From Alteromonas sp. KUL106 (GTDB lineage: Bacteria; Pseudomonadota; Gammaproteobacteria; Enterobacterales; Alteromonadaceae), in NCBI RefSeq assembly GCF_009811415.1, contig NZ_BLIG01000046.1, positions 1-64,000 on the forward strand: a DNA stretch of 64,000 nucleotides. Reading direction: 5' to 3'. Every line of letters starts with the position of its first letter. The stretch's first letter is position 1. The notes under the pieces were generated by a model. It was not told where the DNA came from. It made no database searches and saw only the letters and a program-made list of their open reading frames with translations. Below, piece by piece: positions 1 through 8,659 of this stretch. Made by a program: the position numbers and the translations under genes.

Positions 1-24
1 CAACTATCTATGCGGATTGGTATA
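1..24. repeat. Partial MITE end (family of the parE insertion)
   Basis: The stretch reads CTATGCGGATTGGTATA from position 8 and matches the right end of the element at 56495-56758. The inner part (AATTAT in other copies) is degenerate here. Only one end is visible because the window begins here; the rest, if any, lies upstream. Confidence 0.7.
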
Positions 25-85
25 AATGCCATAGTTTATGAAAATTGATGTACCCTAGCGTGACAACAGAAAAGGTATATAAACG

Positions 86-898
86 ATGACACAACATTTA
101 GTAATTACTGGCTATGGATGGTTAGCAGGATATGTCGGCAAGGCGCTTGCGGGTAATGTTAAGATTACCGGAACAACAAGAAGTCACGAAAAATGCTTAA
201 CGTTGAAAGGTCAAGGTATCGACTGTATTGAATATGCGCTCGGTGATGATACTGAGACTCTTTGTCATTATCTGCCAAACGCAACGCTACTGCTCAATAT
301 ACCGCCGGGCCGAAAAAGTACCCACTTAGAGACATTTACTGCCAATATGCTTGAACTCGTAGATGCGGCCGTGAGCGCTGGCGTTGCCCATATCGTGTTT
401 ATTAGTACCACGTCAGTCTATGGGGATAGCACTGATGAACATTTAAATGAGGACAGTGCTACGGCTCCTCAAACGGCTTCAGCCAAAGCGCACGTTGCTA
501 TAGAGAACCACTTGCTTGCAAAACGAGACCAAATTGACGTGAGTATTATACGATTAGCAGGTCTTGTTGGCCCCGACCGTCATCCTGCTCGTTCACTCAG
601 TGGTCGTCAACTGGACGCAGGCAACAAAAGAATCAACCTTGTTCACATACAAGATGTTGTATCAGCACTTAAAAAAATTATTGGCAGTACGCCGATTAAC
701 GGCACATTACATTTATGCAGTCTGTCGCACCCCAAAAGAGGGGTCTACTATGTTGACGCAGCAAAAGCCATGCACATTGAAGCGCCCTGCTTTGCAGACA
801 CCGACAATGAACCCGCAGGCAAGGTTATAGATGCTCACAAAAGCTGGGAGCAGCTAGGCATTAAACCTGAGTACGGTGACCCCTACCTAATGTTTTAA
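86..898 (+). CDS. NAD-dependent epimerase/dehydratase family protein (YeeZ-like)
   Basis: A 270-residue atypical/extended short-chain dehydrogenase. The N-terminus VITGYGWLAGYVG is a Rossmann-type nucleotide-binding loop like the GxGxxG of SDR epimerases. The central FISTTSVYGD segment matches the Ser/Tyr region of sugar epimerases, but the usual YxxxK is not obvious, as in YeeZ-type members. AAAGG lies about 11 bases before the ATG. The gene stands alone: MITE-like repeat ends sit at 1-24 and directly after the stop codon (900-937). The true substrate cannot be read from the sequence; family assignment is fairly sure, function is not. Confidence 0.8.
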   Translation: MTQHLVITGYGWLAGYVGKALAGNVKITGTTRSHEKCLTLKGQGIDCIEYALGDDTETLCHYLPNATLLLNIPPGRKSTHLETFTANMLELVDAAVSAGVAHIVFISTTSVYGDSTDEHLNEDSATAPQTASAKAHVAIENHLLAKRDQIDVSIIRLAGLVGPDRHPARSLSGRQLDAGNKRINLVHIQDVVSALKKIIGSTPINGTLHLCSLSHPKRGVYYVDAAKAMHIEAPCFADTDNEPAGKVIDAHKSWEQLGIKPEYGDPYLMF

Positions 899-899
899 G

Positions 900-937
900 T
901 CTCGCTGAGTGGGTAATTATCTATGCGGATGGGTATA
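900..937. repeat. Solo MITE end after a stop codon
   Basis: CTCGCTGAGTGGGTAATTAT followed by CTATGCGGATGGGTATA is the reverse complement of the left end of the element in parE (56495-56530), including about ten bases internal to the terminal repeat. It begins one base after the TAA of the epimerase gene. The opposite end is absent, so this is a remnant or a solo end. Confidence 0.75.
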
Positions 938-946
938 ACACAATAA

Positions 947-982
947 AAAAACGGCAAGCTTATTTAAAGGCTTGCCGTTTTT
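947..982. terminator. Bidirectional intrinsic terminator
   Basis: A 13-bp perfect stem AAAAACGGCAAGC / GCTTGCCGTTTTT encloses a 10-base loop. A-tract and T-tract flank both sides, so it can serve both the epimerase gene (plus) and the transporter gene (minus), which converge here. Confidence 0.9.
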
Positions 983-1007
983 GTTTGTGATTACTTCTAC
1001 TTGAAAA

Positions 1008-2429
1008 TTAGCCGAAAAGGCTCAAACCAAAGTATTTTACTGCAACGGTATTAACAAAAATCACGAGCAGAATGAGTGGTATAAAGGTTTTTAGAGAAAC
1101 ATCGACATACTTCTCAAACCAACTTCCTTTATAACCCTGACTACCCTCTTCAAGCGATGCATTGAAATTTGCGCTTTTCCAACGATAAATAACAAACAAG
1201 CAAATTAGCAGACCGTTAAGTGGCAAAATAGTGTCGTAGAACACGTCGTAGATCACGTCGAATAATGACTTATTCGCCCCTGCGTAGTGCATAAATGACG
1301 TGAGCATTTCAACTTTGCCAAATGACAGCGCGCTCAAAATTGCCAGTATGATCATAATGCTGCCAAGAGAGCCCAATGCCCATTTACGGCTAACGCCCTT
1401 CTCGTCCATTAATGCGGCTACAGGCACTTCAAAAATAGAGACAAGTGAAGTAATCGCAGCAAAGAACACGAGCAAGAAAAACAAGCTTGCTACAATCGAT
1501 GCACCGATATATCCGATAGAATCTTGCAACGCCAAGAAAATGCTGGGTAAGTAGGTGAATATCATGCCTACTGACGATTCACTTAGTTCATCCGGGTTGA
1601 TGTCAGGATTAAACGAGAAAATGGCTGGCAAAATCATTAGACCCGCAGTAAACGCGACAGCGGTATCGGTTAAGGCCACCAGTTTTGCGGCGCTTGGTAC
1701 ATCTGCACGCTTATCAATATAACTCCCATAGGTAATTAAGATACCCATGCCCAGCGACAATGAGAAAAACGCTTGAGACAGCGCGCCATTAACCACTTCA
1801 GCCGTTATCTTAGAAAACTCAGGGACGATATAGAACGTAACACCCGCCATGGCGTTGTCTTGAGTAAGCACAAAAATAACCAGGCCTATTAACATAACGA
1901 ACAGCGCTGGCATAAGCAGCTTCGCCGCTTTCTCTATCCCTTCTTTTACCCCGCCTTGCAGAATAAGATAAACCACACCAACAACAACGGCCATGTAGGC
2001 AAAAATCGATTCGGAATTGATAAATATTCCAAAAGTATTCGGATCTGCCAGTTTATCTAAGTTACCGCTAACCGCTTCAAACAAATAACCAAAAAGCCAT
2101 ACGGTAATCACCATGTAAAAAACCGCAATCATGAAAGGAGTAGCAATCGCTAACCAGCCCGCCACCTTCCATTTCTTTTCGCCACCACTAATGTCGCTGT
2201 ATGCACCTAATGGATCTTTTCTAGCATGACGACCCACTGACATTTCAGCCAGCATTACCGGTAAACAAATCGCAAAAACAAAGATAGCGTACATTAACAA
2301 GAATGCACCACCGCCGTTTTTAGCTGCACCGACAGGAAAACCCACTAAATTACCAATGCCCACCGCAGAACCTGCAGCAGCCAAAATAAAACCTATGCGC
2401 GATCCGAACTGTTCTCTGGCCCCGCTCAT
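1008..2429 (-). CDS. Sodium-dependent transporter, neurotransmitter:sodium symporter (NSS/SNF) family
   Basis: A 473-residue polytopic membrane protein. The first helix GFILAAAGSAVGIGNLVGFP carries the unwound Gly-rich Na+ and substrate-binding stretch of NSS/LeuT-fold carriers. About eleven to twelve hydrophobic segments follow, as is usual for bacterial NSS proteins. It should use the sodium gradient to import an amino acid or related amine; the substrate cannot be told. Sodium coupling fits the Na+-NQR operon elsewhere in this window. The gene is monocistronic with a strong shared terminator downstream. The start ATG is preceded by AGGAAGGG (in minus orientation), a good ribosome binding site. 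Confidence 0.93.
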   Translation of the reverse strand: MSGAREQFGSRIGFILAAAGSAVGIGNLVGFPVGAAKNGGGAFLLMYAIFVFAICLPVMLAEMSVGRHARKDPLGAYSDISGGEKKWKVAGWLAIATPFMIAVFYMVITVWLFGYLFEAVSGNLDKLADPNTFGIFINSESIFAYMAVVVGVVYLILQGGVKEGIEKAAKLLMPALFVMLIGLVIFVLTQDNAMAGVTFYIVPEFSKITAEVVNGALSQAFFSLSLGMGILITYGSYIDKRADVPSAAKLVALTDTAVAFTAGLMILPAIFSFNPDINPDELSESSVGMIFTYLPSIFLALQDSIGYIGASIVASLFFLLVFFAAITSLVSIFEVPVAALMDEKGVSRKWALGSLGSIMIILAILSALSFGKVEMLTSFMHYAGANKSLFDVIYDVFYDTILPLNGLLICLFVIYRWKSANFNASLEEGSQGYKGSWFEKYVDVSLKTFIPLILLVIFVNTVAVKYFGLSLFG

Positions 2430-2698
2430 ATCCCTTCCTCTTGTTGAGTTATTGTTATAGCAATTCGCAGGGTCTACACTTGATGTGTACGTTTTATTCG
2501 TACTTGTTTTACCGTGCGAACTGGTATTAATTATTATCAGGATGGCGTTTGTTATTATGACTCACGTTTGGCGTCAACGCGTTGTATTGCTACCTCTATG
2601 GGCTCATCAATACGCTGCACCATTCCCAAAAGAGCATGGTAACAGCAGTGAAATAAAAAGTCTTGATGTTGAACTTGTAGAAATAGTGATAAAGCGTA

Positions 2699-3424
2699 TC
2701 ACCAAGTTACCACTTCACCGTTCCAGTCGATAAAATGACACGTTTGTTCTCGATCTAGCTTAGAAATATGAGCAATAAGCTGTTTCGCAGTAAACTCAGG
2801 GGTGAATAGCTTTTTAGCGGCAACATTTTTCTGAAATGGCTTGGACAAGCCCGTATCAACGGTCCCGGGATGATAACAGACAAGCATGACATCCTTTACG
2901 CGGCGTTTATATTCAACCGATGCTGTTTTAACAAACATATTAAGTGCCGCTTTTGAAGCACGATAGCCATACCAACCGCCTAGTCCATTATCAGAAATAC
3001 TGCCCACTCGCGCACTTAAACAAACAAGGGTTGAACCTTCTTTGCTGACAATATTGACAAGGTGCTTAAGCCATAACGCGGGGGTAATACTGTTAGTGGA
3101 GAAATACGCGGTAAGCGCTTGTTCGTTGATATCTTCCAACCGTTTCTCTGGATGTACGCCCGTATCTTCATTGTGTAAAAAGCCCGTTGTAATCACCACG
3201 GTAGTTAGCACAATATCCTGTTCTCTCAACTGCTTGACGAACGCACCGATGTGCTCATCGTCTTGCTGTGCTATCTGGTGATAGGTGACGTTTTCATGAT
3301 GCGTTAGTTCAGAGGCAGGCGCTCTACTCACCGCGATAACGTGGGCATCATTAAGACAATATTGCTCAATGAGTGCTGTAGCGATTCCGCCTGAAGCGCC
3401 CACAATTAATACATTATTTTTCAT
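2699..3424 (-). CDS. Short-chain dehydrogenase/reductase (C-factor-like SDR)
   Basis: A 241-residue classical SDR. VGASGGIATALI is the N-terminal cofactor-binding glycine motif (TGxxxGIG variant). A serine in CLSARVGS and the YGYRASKAALN segment give the catalytic Ser-Tyr-x3-Lys. Size and pattern resemble CsgA/C-factor-type oxidoreductases; the substrate is unknown. Its start overlaps the end of the upstream DCC-family gene by 11 bp, so the two are translationally coupled and may act on a common redox process. Confidence 0.88.
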   Translation of the reverse strand: MKNNVLIVGASGGIATALIEQYCLNDAHVIAVSRAPASELTHHENVTYHQIAQQDDEHIGAFVKQLREQDIVLTTVVITTGFLHNEDTGVHPEKRLEDINEQALTAYFSTNSITPALWLKHLVNIVSKEGSTLVCLSARVGSISDNGLGGWYGYRASKAALNMFVKTASVEYKRRVKDVMLVCYHPGTVDTGLSKPFQKNVAAKKLFTPEFTAKQLIAHISKLDREQTCHFIDWNGEVVTW

Positions 3425-3809
3425 TGGTATCTCCCGGGATACAGCGGTCGCACTGACGCTTTTTACCCGTCAGTAAATAGGAAATCGTGTACCTGTGCTT
3501 GGCAAACACGTTATAGCAGGCGTCGGCAACATAACGAATAAGCGGCCAGCGAAGCGGTGCATACAGCCAGCCTACCCCTACTGCTTTCCACGCTTCGTGG
3601 GTAACGTCAAGCCCAGTAATTAAGGTTCCGTCTTCTCGAAGACCATGAATTCTGGCATTCAGTGCATGCCAATCTAATGTGGGATATTGCTCAGAAAAAT
3701 CAGGAGACTGGATGTCTACCAACGTTAACTTATTGTGCTTGTCTCGTTTGCTTAAATGTCGCATTTCGGCCATACAAAGTGGGCAATAGCCGTCGTAAAA
3801 TATAATCAC
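3414..3809 (-). CDS. DCC-family thiol-disulfide oxidoreductase-like protein (DUF393)
   Basis: A 131-residue protein opening with YDGYCPLC, the DxxCxxC signature that names the DCC (DUF393) family. Cysteines 9 and 12 form a thioredoxin-like CxxC pair. The middle VGWLYAPLRWPLIRYVAD segment is typical of the family. There is no signal peptide, so it is expected in the cytoplasm or at the inner face of the membrane. The biochemical role of the family is not established. It overlaps the downstream SDR gene by 11 bp (two-gene operon). Confidence 0.88.
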   Translation of the reverse strand: MIIFYDGYCPLCMAEMRHLSKRDKHNKLTLVDIQSPDFSEQYPTLDWHALNARIHGLREDGTLITGLDVTHEAWKAVGVGWLYAPLRWPLIRYVADACYNVFAKHRYTISYLLTGKKRQCDRCIPGDTNEK

Positions 3810-4049
3810 GTTCCAATACCTCTGCTAAACCAAGCGGACTTTATCTGTAACAGCGTGTTTGCGTTTGCAAATAATCGTGCTGAACTATCTGCATTAAATT
3901 CTATGGGCTGCTAGCTTAAAATCTTTTGCGAAAGCTTTGCGTTATTCTTATTTAATATTCGTTTATACGATAAAAAAACACGCTTGGATGACTTGTGTTG
4001 TAGGTAGGTCGCACCCACACTAGGGTGAAAGAATAAACGAGGTTTTACT

Positions 4050-4595
4050 ATGGCAAATTTACAAGTCGCAACCTTAGCAGGCGGATGCTTTTGGTGCATA
4101 GAATCAGCTTTTAACAGTGTTGAAGGCGTAGAAAAAGCAGTGTCTGGTTATGCTGGAGGCGAAAAAGTAGACCCCACCTATGAAGAAGTATGCTCAGGTA
4201 ATACAGGCCACGCCGAAGTCGTACAGGTGACATTTGATGCAGATAGCATCAGCTACCGAGAAATTTTAGAAATCTTCTTTGCGCTGCATAATCCTACTCA
4301 GCTTAATAGACAAGGAAATGATGTGGGCACTCAATATCGAAGTGCCGTGTTCTATCACGACGACGCTCAAAAGGCGGAAGCTGAGAAAATTATTGCCGAA
4401 ATTACTGAAGAAAAAATTTGGCCAGACCCTGTCGTGACCGAAATCGTAGAAGTGAATAACTACTATGATGCGGAAGACTATCACCAGGACTATTTTAAAA
4501 ATAATCCACAAAACCAGTATTGCTCAATGGTTGTTGCACCTAAGCTAGCAAAGTTTAAAAAGACCTTTGCATCGCGCCTTCGCAGCGAAGCATAG
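4050..4595 (+). CDS. msrA: Peptide methionine sulfoxide reductase MsrA
   Basis: A 181-residue enzyme that reduces the S-epimer of methionine sulfoxide in damaged proteins. The catalytic motif GGCFWC sits at residues 11-16 with nucleophilic Cys13. The YAGG, GNTGHAEVVQV and NPTQLNRQGNDVGTQYRS blocks are canonical MsrA. There is no signal peptide, so it is cytoplasmic. GAGG lies 8 bases before the ATG. Monocistronic; a strong hairpin terminator follows. Identification is secure. Confidence 0.97.
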   Translation: MANLQVATLAGGCFWCIESAFNSVEGVEKAVSGYAGGEKVDPTYEEVCSGNTGHAEVVQVTFDADSISYREILEIFFALHNPTQLNRQGNDVGTQYRSAVFYHDDAQKAEAEKIIAEITEEKIWPDPVVTEIVEVNNYYDAEDYHQDYFKNNPQNQYCSMVVAPKLAKFKKTFASRLRSEA

Positions 4596-4657
4596 TGAAG
4601 TATCACTAAGACGTGTATTCGATAAGAAACGACGTTAACTCGTTAAGCTAAACCCAA

Positions 4658-4689
4658 AAAAAGGGTTGCAAGGTAAGCAACCCTTTTTC
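4658..4689. terminator. Bidirectional intrinsic terminator
   Basis: A 12-bp stem AAAAAGGGTTGC / GCAACCCTTTTT with a short AAGGTAA loop lies between the convergent msrA and lipoprotein genes. T-tracts appear on either strand. Confidence 0.9.
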
Positions 4690-4697
4690 ATGCTCAA

Positions 4698-5819
4698 CTA
4701 CTCAAACCACGCCTCACTAATCTTAAGCGAAAAAAGAAGGGGGGCTAAATCTTCATAGCGACCTCGGTGCGCCTCACACGTCGCGTTTTTTAAGTAATTC
4801 TTCTCCCAAGGGTCGTTAATAATCCAGAGCGTATCATTCATTGATACAAGACCTTCCATTGAAGCATTGTCCATTGTGTACTGGTCGCAACCCGAGTCTT
4901 TAGCCACATCAAAAGTAATTGGAATGCGTTTGGTAGCCTTGCTGCCGCTCGTATCAATTACCCAAAGTTCGTTGTCATTCCGCGCTGCGCCCATTAAGTA
5001 ATGTTCCCCCGTTGAATGAGTGTAAACGGCTAATCCATTAATAGGATGATTGCCAGAAGTAAACGAAGGCAGTTGAAGCTTTGGCTCGCTTACTGTCGCG
5101 AAATCACTCGATGCAAAAAACGCGTCATCAATATTTAACGAAAAAATTCTCGGTTGAGCCGCTTTATCTTTCTCCAACGCTAAATAAAGCGTGCCGTCAC
5201 TTGCCATCGCTAAACCTTCAATCCCATCGTTAGGAAAATTTCCCACTTCAAATTCAACGGGAAATTGCAATGGCCGCACTCCCGACATTTCAATCGCAGC
5301 ATTATCTTTACGGGTTAGCTTTATTAGCAACGTGGGGTAGTCCGTAGAGCCAGTATCCTCGTACTTGCTTTCACAACGCGGACTTAGCGCACCTGTGCGC
5401 GTGGCATCCTCGGTGACCGTATAAATCACGTTAGGATCTCTAGGATCAACGGCTAATGCTTCTAAATCGGGCTCCTCATTGAGATAGCTGAAAAAGCAAC
5501 TTCTTCGCACGCTCTGAGAATACGTAAAGCGTTCGCTCGAGGCAGCAAGCGTTGCAGTTTCAGGCGAAATTCGGTGAAGCTTTAACTGCTGCGTAGCATC
5601 AGCACTGGCATCTGAAACCGTAACAAGCATCCCCTCCATGGCCACCAACCCTGATGTTTGGGGGTCAAACATCACGTTACCATTCTCATCAAGTATCCAC
5701 TTGCCCACCGCTACTTGCGAGAGATCTTGAGGCGCTGGCGTCATCACCACTTCTACCGGCTCACTGCAGGCGCTAATCAGCAATACAGTCACCACTGCAC
5801 TTGTTAAGTATCTCAACAT
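4698..5819 (-). CDS. Putative beta-propeller lipoprotein (esterase-like/phytase-like family)
   Basis: The reading frame is open to 6011, but the ATG at 5819 is preceded by AGGA at good spacing and opens a textbook lipoprotein signal: MLRYLTSAVVTVLLISAC, lipobox cysteine at residue 18. That gives 373 residues. Repeated motifs of the form LEALAVD..NVIYTVTED, IEGLAMASDGTLYLALE and MEGLVSMNDTLWIIND look like blades of a propeller, as in the esterase-like-activity-of-phytase family. It is probably anchored in the periplasm or outer membrane. The substrate is unknown. The propeller assignment is inference from repeat pattern; lipoprotein export is clear. Confidence 0.75.
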   Translation of the reverse strand: MLRYLTSAVVTVLLISACSEPVEVVMTPAPQDLSQVAVGKWILDENGNVMFDPQTSGLVAMEGMLVTVSDASADATQQLKLHRISPETATLAASSERFTYSQSVRRSCFFSYLNEEPDLEALAVDPRDPNVIYTVTEDATRTGALSPRCESKYEDTGSTDYPTLLIKLTRKDNAAIEMSGVRPLQFPVEFEVGNFPNDGIEGLAMASDGTLYLALEKDKAAQPRIFSLNIDDAFFASSDFATVSEPKLQLPSFTSGNHPINGLAVYTHSTGEHYLMGAARNDNELWVIDTSGSKATKRIPITFDVAKDSGCDQYTMDNASMEGLVSMNDTLWIINDPWEKNYLKNATCEAHRGRYEDLAPLLFSLKISEAWFE

Positions 5820-6206
5820 GTTTTGAAATCCTGTTTTGTACATCTCAAAGAGAGCCATTATCAATACTGAAAAATTTGTAAGGGAGTATAACGAGCATAC
5901 CGTTTGTGCACAAAAAAGAGTAAAGTTACCTCGAAAATGAGAAACACCATTGATTACATTGACAATGCTACTCACGCTATGAAGCCGGCTATTATTGCGC
6001 GTTTTGCACAATAAATGATTCGGGCCTATCGATTACGGTGTGCCGTTTGAACACACCGGCTGTGTGAAGGCTTAACGGGCCTGAATTGGAAACGTATAAA
6101 GACAAACAGTGGGACAAAAGGATCGTCACAAAAGCACATGAAGAATGCCTTATAGCCCTAAAATAGGCACATCAAGGCTCAATGAGTATGTCGAGTATTA
6201 GATTAT
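5820..6206. other. Divergent intergenic region, 387 bp
   Basis: This lies between the divergent lipoprotein and phosphatase genes and must hold both promoters. A 7-bp perfect inverted repeat, CGGTGTG (6036-6042) and CACACCG (6052-6058), is the only clear structure. It could be an operator or a weak hairpin. The extended reading frame of the lipoprotein gene running through 5820-6011 is not considered coding. Confidence 0.5.
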
Positions 6207-8105
6207 TTGTATAAGGAGAGCGTCATTTCTACGCAGCATTTGCCCCAAATTATTGCTGGGCCAATAGTTAGAAGAGTGACATCAAACACGTGTCATATGT
6301 GGCTAGTGAGCAGCACCGCTGATGCTCCCGTGCTGTCATTGTCTTACTGTGATACCGAATTGGCTGGCAACTGTAAGGCCGAAACCATTCCCGTGGGCGA
6401 GCACGCTTTTATACAACTCCTCACTTTCTCTGCGTCCTCGCCTTTTAATGACAGAGCGCGAATAAGCTACGAAATCACATTTCATGACCCCTTACAGCAA
6501 AATGCGTGGCAAGACGAGCAGCGTCCACTCCTGTATAAAGGCCAGACTCACCTTAGCTTTCATTACACTGAAACACCTGAAACAATTTTACACGGTTCAT
6601 GCCGAAAGCCGCATTTTCATGGCGATGATGCCCTTGCTCAGGTAGATAACCTTCACCAAACTGCGTTTGAGGAAAAAGGACATTTTCCCGACTTATTGTT
6701 GATGACCGGCGATCAGATTTACGCCGACGATGTTGCAGGGCCGATGCTTAAAGCGATTCATTGTGTAATTGCTCGTTTAGGGCTCTATCACGAGTCGCTT
6801 GAAGGGGCTGTCATTGGCAATACCAGTGAACTTGCTACTCATGAATACGGATTTTATGAACGAGAGCGACTTCTTCCGCAAATAAGCACGAACACCGTCT
6901 TGTCCTCAATTTTCTTTGGGGCGAAGAAAAAGCCCGTTTTCACATCAGTAAACGCACAAAACCACTTGATTGGTCATGCTGAGATTATCGCTATGTATTT
7001 GCTGGTGTGGTCCGACACGCTGTGGGCCAATATCACCATAAACAAAAATGGCATCCCAGAAAAGTACCATGCTATCTTCGACAAAGAAAATGACGCGCTG
7101 ACCGGGTTTGTAAAACAGCTTAAGCAAGTACGTCGCGCGCTGGCACACATCCCAACCTATATGATCTTTGACGATCATGATGTAACCGATGACTGGAATC
7201 TGACCCGCGGATGGGAACAGGAAGTCTATGGTAATCCTCTATCGAAACGCATGATCGGCAATGCACTCATTGGCTATTTGCTTTGCCAGGGCTGGGGAAA
7301 TGCCCCCAAAAAAGTAGCCCCATTGATGACTAAAGTGCAAGAATCGATAGGAAAAGATGGCTTAAACGCTCACGATGAAATCATTGATGATTTGTTAGAT
7401 TTTAATCAGTGGCATTACCGTTTAGATACCACCCCCCCTATTGAAGTTTTAGACACTCGCACACAACGCTGGCGTTCAGAATCCAACATGAACAAGCCAT
7501 CGGGGTTAATGGACTGGGAAGCTTTATGTGATTTTCAGCATTCCATTATCGGCAAAGAGTCTGTCATTGTGGTATCGGCTGCCCCTATATATGGCGTGAA
7601 AGTGATTGAAGCTATTCAAAAGGTGTTTACCTTTTTTGGTAAAGCGCTCACGGTGGATGCAGAGAACTGGATGGCGCATAAAGGAACAGCTAACGTCATG
7701 TTGAATATCTTCAGGCATTACAAAACGCCGCCCGAATTTATTATTCTCTCCGGCGATGTGCACTATTCTTTCGTGTACGACGTGCGCCTGCGTTTTCGTC
7801 GCAACAGCCCTCACATTACCCAATTTACCTGTAGCGGTTTAAAGAACGCATTTCCTGATGGCTTGATAAAATGGCTAGACAGATTAAATCGCGTATTTTA
7901 TCGCTCTAAGTCACCGCTCAACCTGTTTACCAGGCGCAGAAATATGTCGGTGAAAGCGAGGGAACCGAGTATGGGTTACGGCGAACTGTTCAACGGTTGC
8001 GCACTAGGTGTATTAAAAATTTCACAGAAAAACACCGATGTGCAGTGCAAGGCTTTGTTGAGCAACGGTAAAGAGGTAGAATTCCCCACTTCAAAAGACG
8101 ACTAG
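6207..8105 (+). CDS. PhoD-like alkaline phosphatase-family metallophosphoesterase
   Basis: A protein of about 626-632 residues with the metal-binding blocks of the PhoD-like phosphatase family: TGDQIYADD (about residue 170), FDDHDVTDDWN (about 322) and LSGDVHYSF (about 515). These Asp/His residues form the binuclear metal site. No convincing signal peptide is seen, unlike classical PhoD, so a cytoplasmic role is possible. The start is uncertain because no ATG is in frame upstream of the conserved part. TTG at 6207 precedes the only good Shine-Dalgarno (AAGGAG, 6213-6218). An ATT at 6225 sits at ideal spacing after it, and TTG at 6240 is also possible. Followed closely by fldB (17 bp gap). Confidence 0.85.
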   Translation: MYKESVISTQHLPQIIAGPIVRRVTSNTCHMWLVSSTADAPVLSLSYCDTELAGNCKAETIPVGEHAFIQLLTFSASSPFNDRARISYEITFHDPLQQNAWQDEQRPLLYKGQTHLSFHYTETPETILHGSCRKPHFHGDDALAQVDNLHQTAFEEKGHFPDLLLMTGDQIYADDVAGPMLKAIHCVIARLGLYHESLEGAVIGNTSELATHEYGFYERERLLPQISTNTVLSSIFFGAKKKPVFTSVNAQNHLIGHAEIIAMYLLVWSDTLWANITINKNGIPEKYHAIFDKENDALTGFVKQLKQVRRALAHIPTYMIFDDHDVTDDWNLTRGWEQEVYGNPLSKRMIGNALIGYLLCQGWGNAPKKVAPLMTKVQESIGKDGLNAHDEIIDDLLDFNQWHYRLDTTPPIEVLDTRTQRWRSESNMNKPSGLMDWEALCDFQHSIIGKESVIVVSAAPIYGVKVIEAIQKVFTFFGKALTVDAENWMAHKGTANVMLNIFRHYKTPPEFIILSGDVHYSFVYDVRLRFRRNSPHITQFTCSGLKNAFPDGLIKWLDRLNRVFYRSKSPLNLFTRRRNMSVKAREPSMGYGELFNGCALGVLKISQKNTDVQCKALLSNGKEVEFPTSKDD

Positions 8106-8122
8106 TTCAAAAGAGGTATCTA

Positions 8123-8659
8123 ATGAGTGATAGCGCACTGTCAATCGGGTTATTTTACGGCTCTACAACCTGCTACACCGAAATGGCGGCTGAAAAAATT
8201 CAAGCGCAGCTCAATAGTCTTTTTGACGAAAATATCGTTGAGCTTCACAATATTAAAGATGTGAGCTTATCTCGTACTGCCGACTACGACATCATTATAT
8301 TCGGTATTTCAACGTGGGACTTTGGCGAGCTGCAAGAAGATTGGGAGTCTCATTGGGAAGATGTACACAGTTTAGATCTTTCTGGCAAAACCATAGCTTT
8401 ATTCGGGTTGGGCGATCAGCTCGGATATGGAGAGTGGTTTCAAGACGCACTCGGCATGCTTCACGATGCCATCCTGCCTTCAGGCTGTAACGTCGTGGGC
8501 TACTGGCCGAACGAAGGGTATGAATTCACAGCCTCAAAAGCCTTGACTGAAGACAGATCACAGTTTGTAGGCTTGTCTCTTGATGATGAAAATCAGTACG
8601 ACAAAACAGACGCGCGCATCGAAGCATGGTGTGAGCAGTTATTGGTCTCACTGGCCTAA
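8123..8659 (+). CDS. fldB: Flavodoxin 2 (FldB)
   Basis: A 178-residue long-chain flavodoxin. GLFYGSTTCYTEMAAEKIQ is the FMN phosphate-binding loop in the form specific to FldB. ISTWDFGELQEDWE supplies the isoalloxazine-stacking Trp, and FGLGDQLGYGEWFQDALGML is the second FMN loop. The protein carries single electrons at low potential in the cytoplasm. AGAGG lies 7 bases before the ATG. The 3' end overlaps the candidate start of the next gene. Confidence 0.96.
   Translation: MSDSALSIGLFYGSTTCYTEMAAEKIQAQLNSLFDENIVELHNIKDVSLSRTADYDIIIFGISTWDFGELQEDWESHWEDVHSLDLSGKTIALFGLGDQLGYGEWFQDALGMLHDAILPSGCNVVGYWPNEGYEFTASKALTEDRSQFVGLSLDDENQYDKTDARIEAWCEQLLVSLA

Noticed and set aside
2485-2733. 82-codon open frame in the gap before the SDR gene
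   Set aside because: It overlaps the SDR coding end on the other strand, has no ribosome binding site and no recognisable composition; likely chance.
3911-4099. 62-codon open frame antisense to the msrA start
   Set aside because: It covers the msrA promoter and start on the opposite strand and resembles no protein family.
5820-6011. N-terminal extension of the lipoprotein frame
   Set aside because: The ATG at 5819 has both a ribosome binding site and a lipoprotein signal; the extension would bury the signal peptide.
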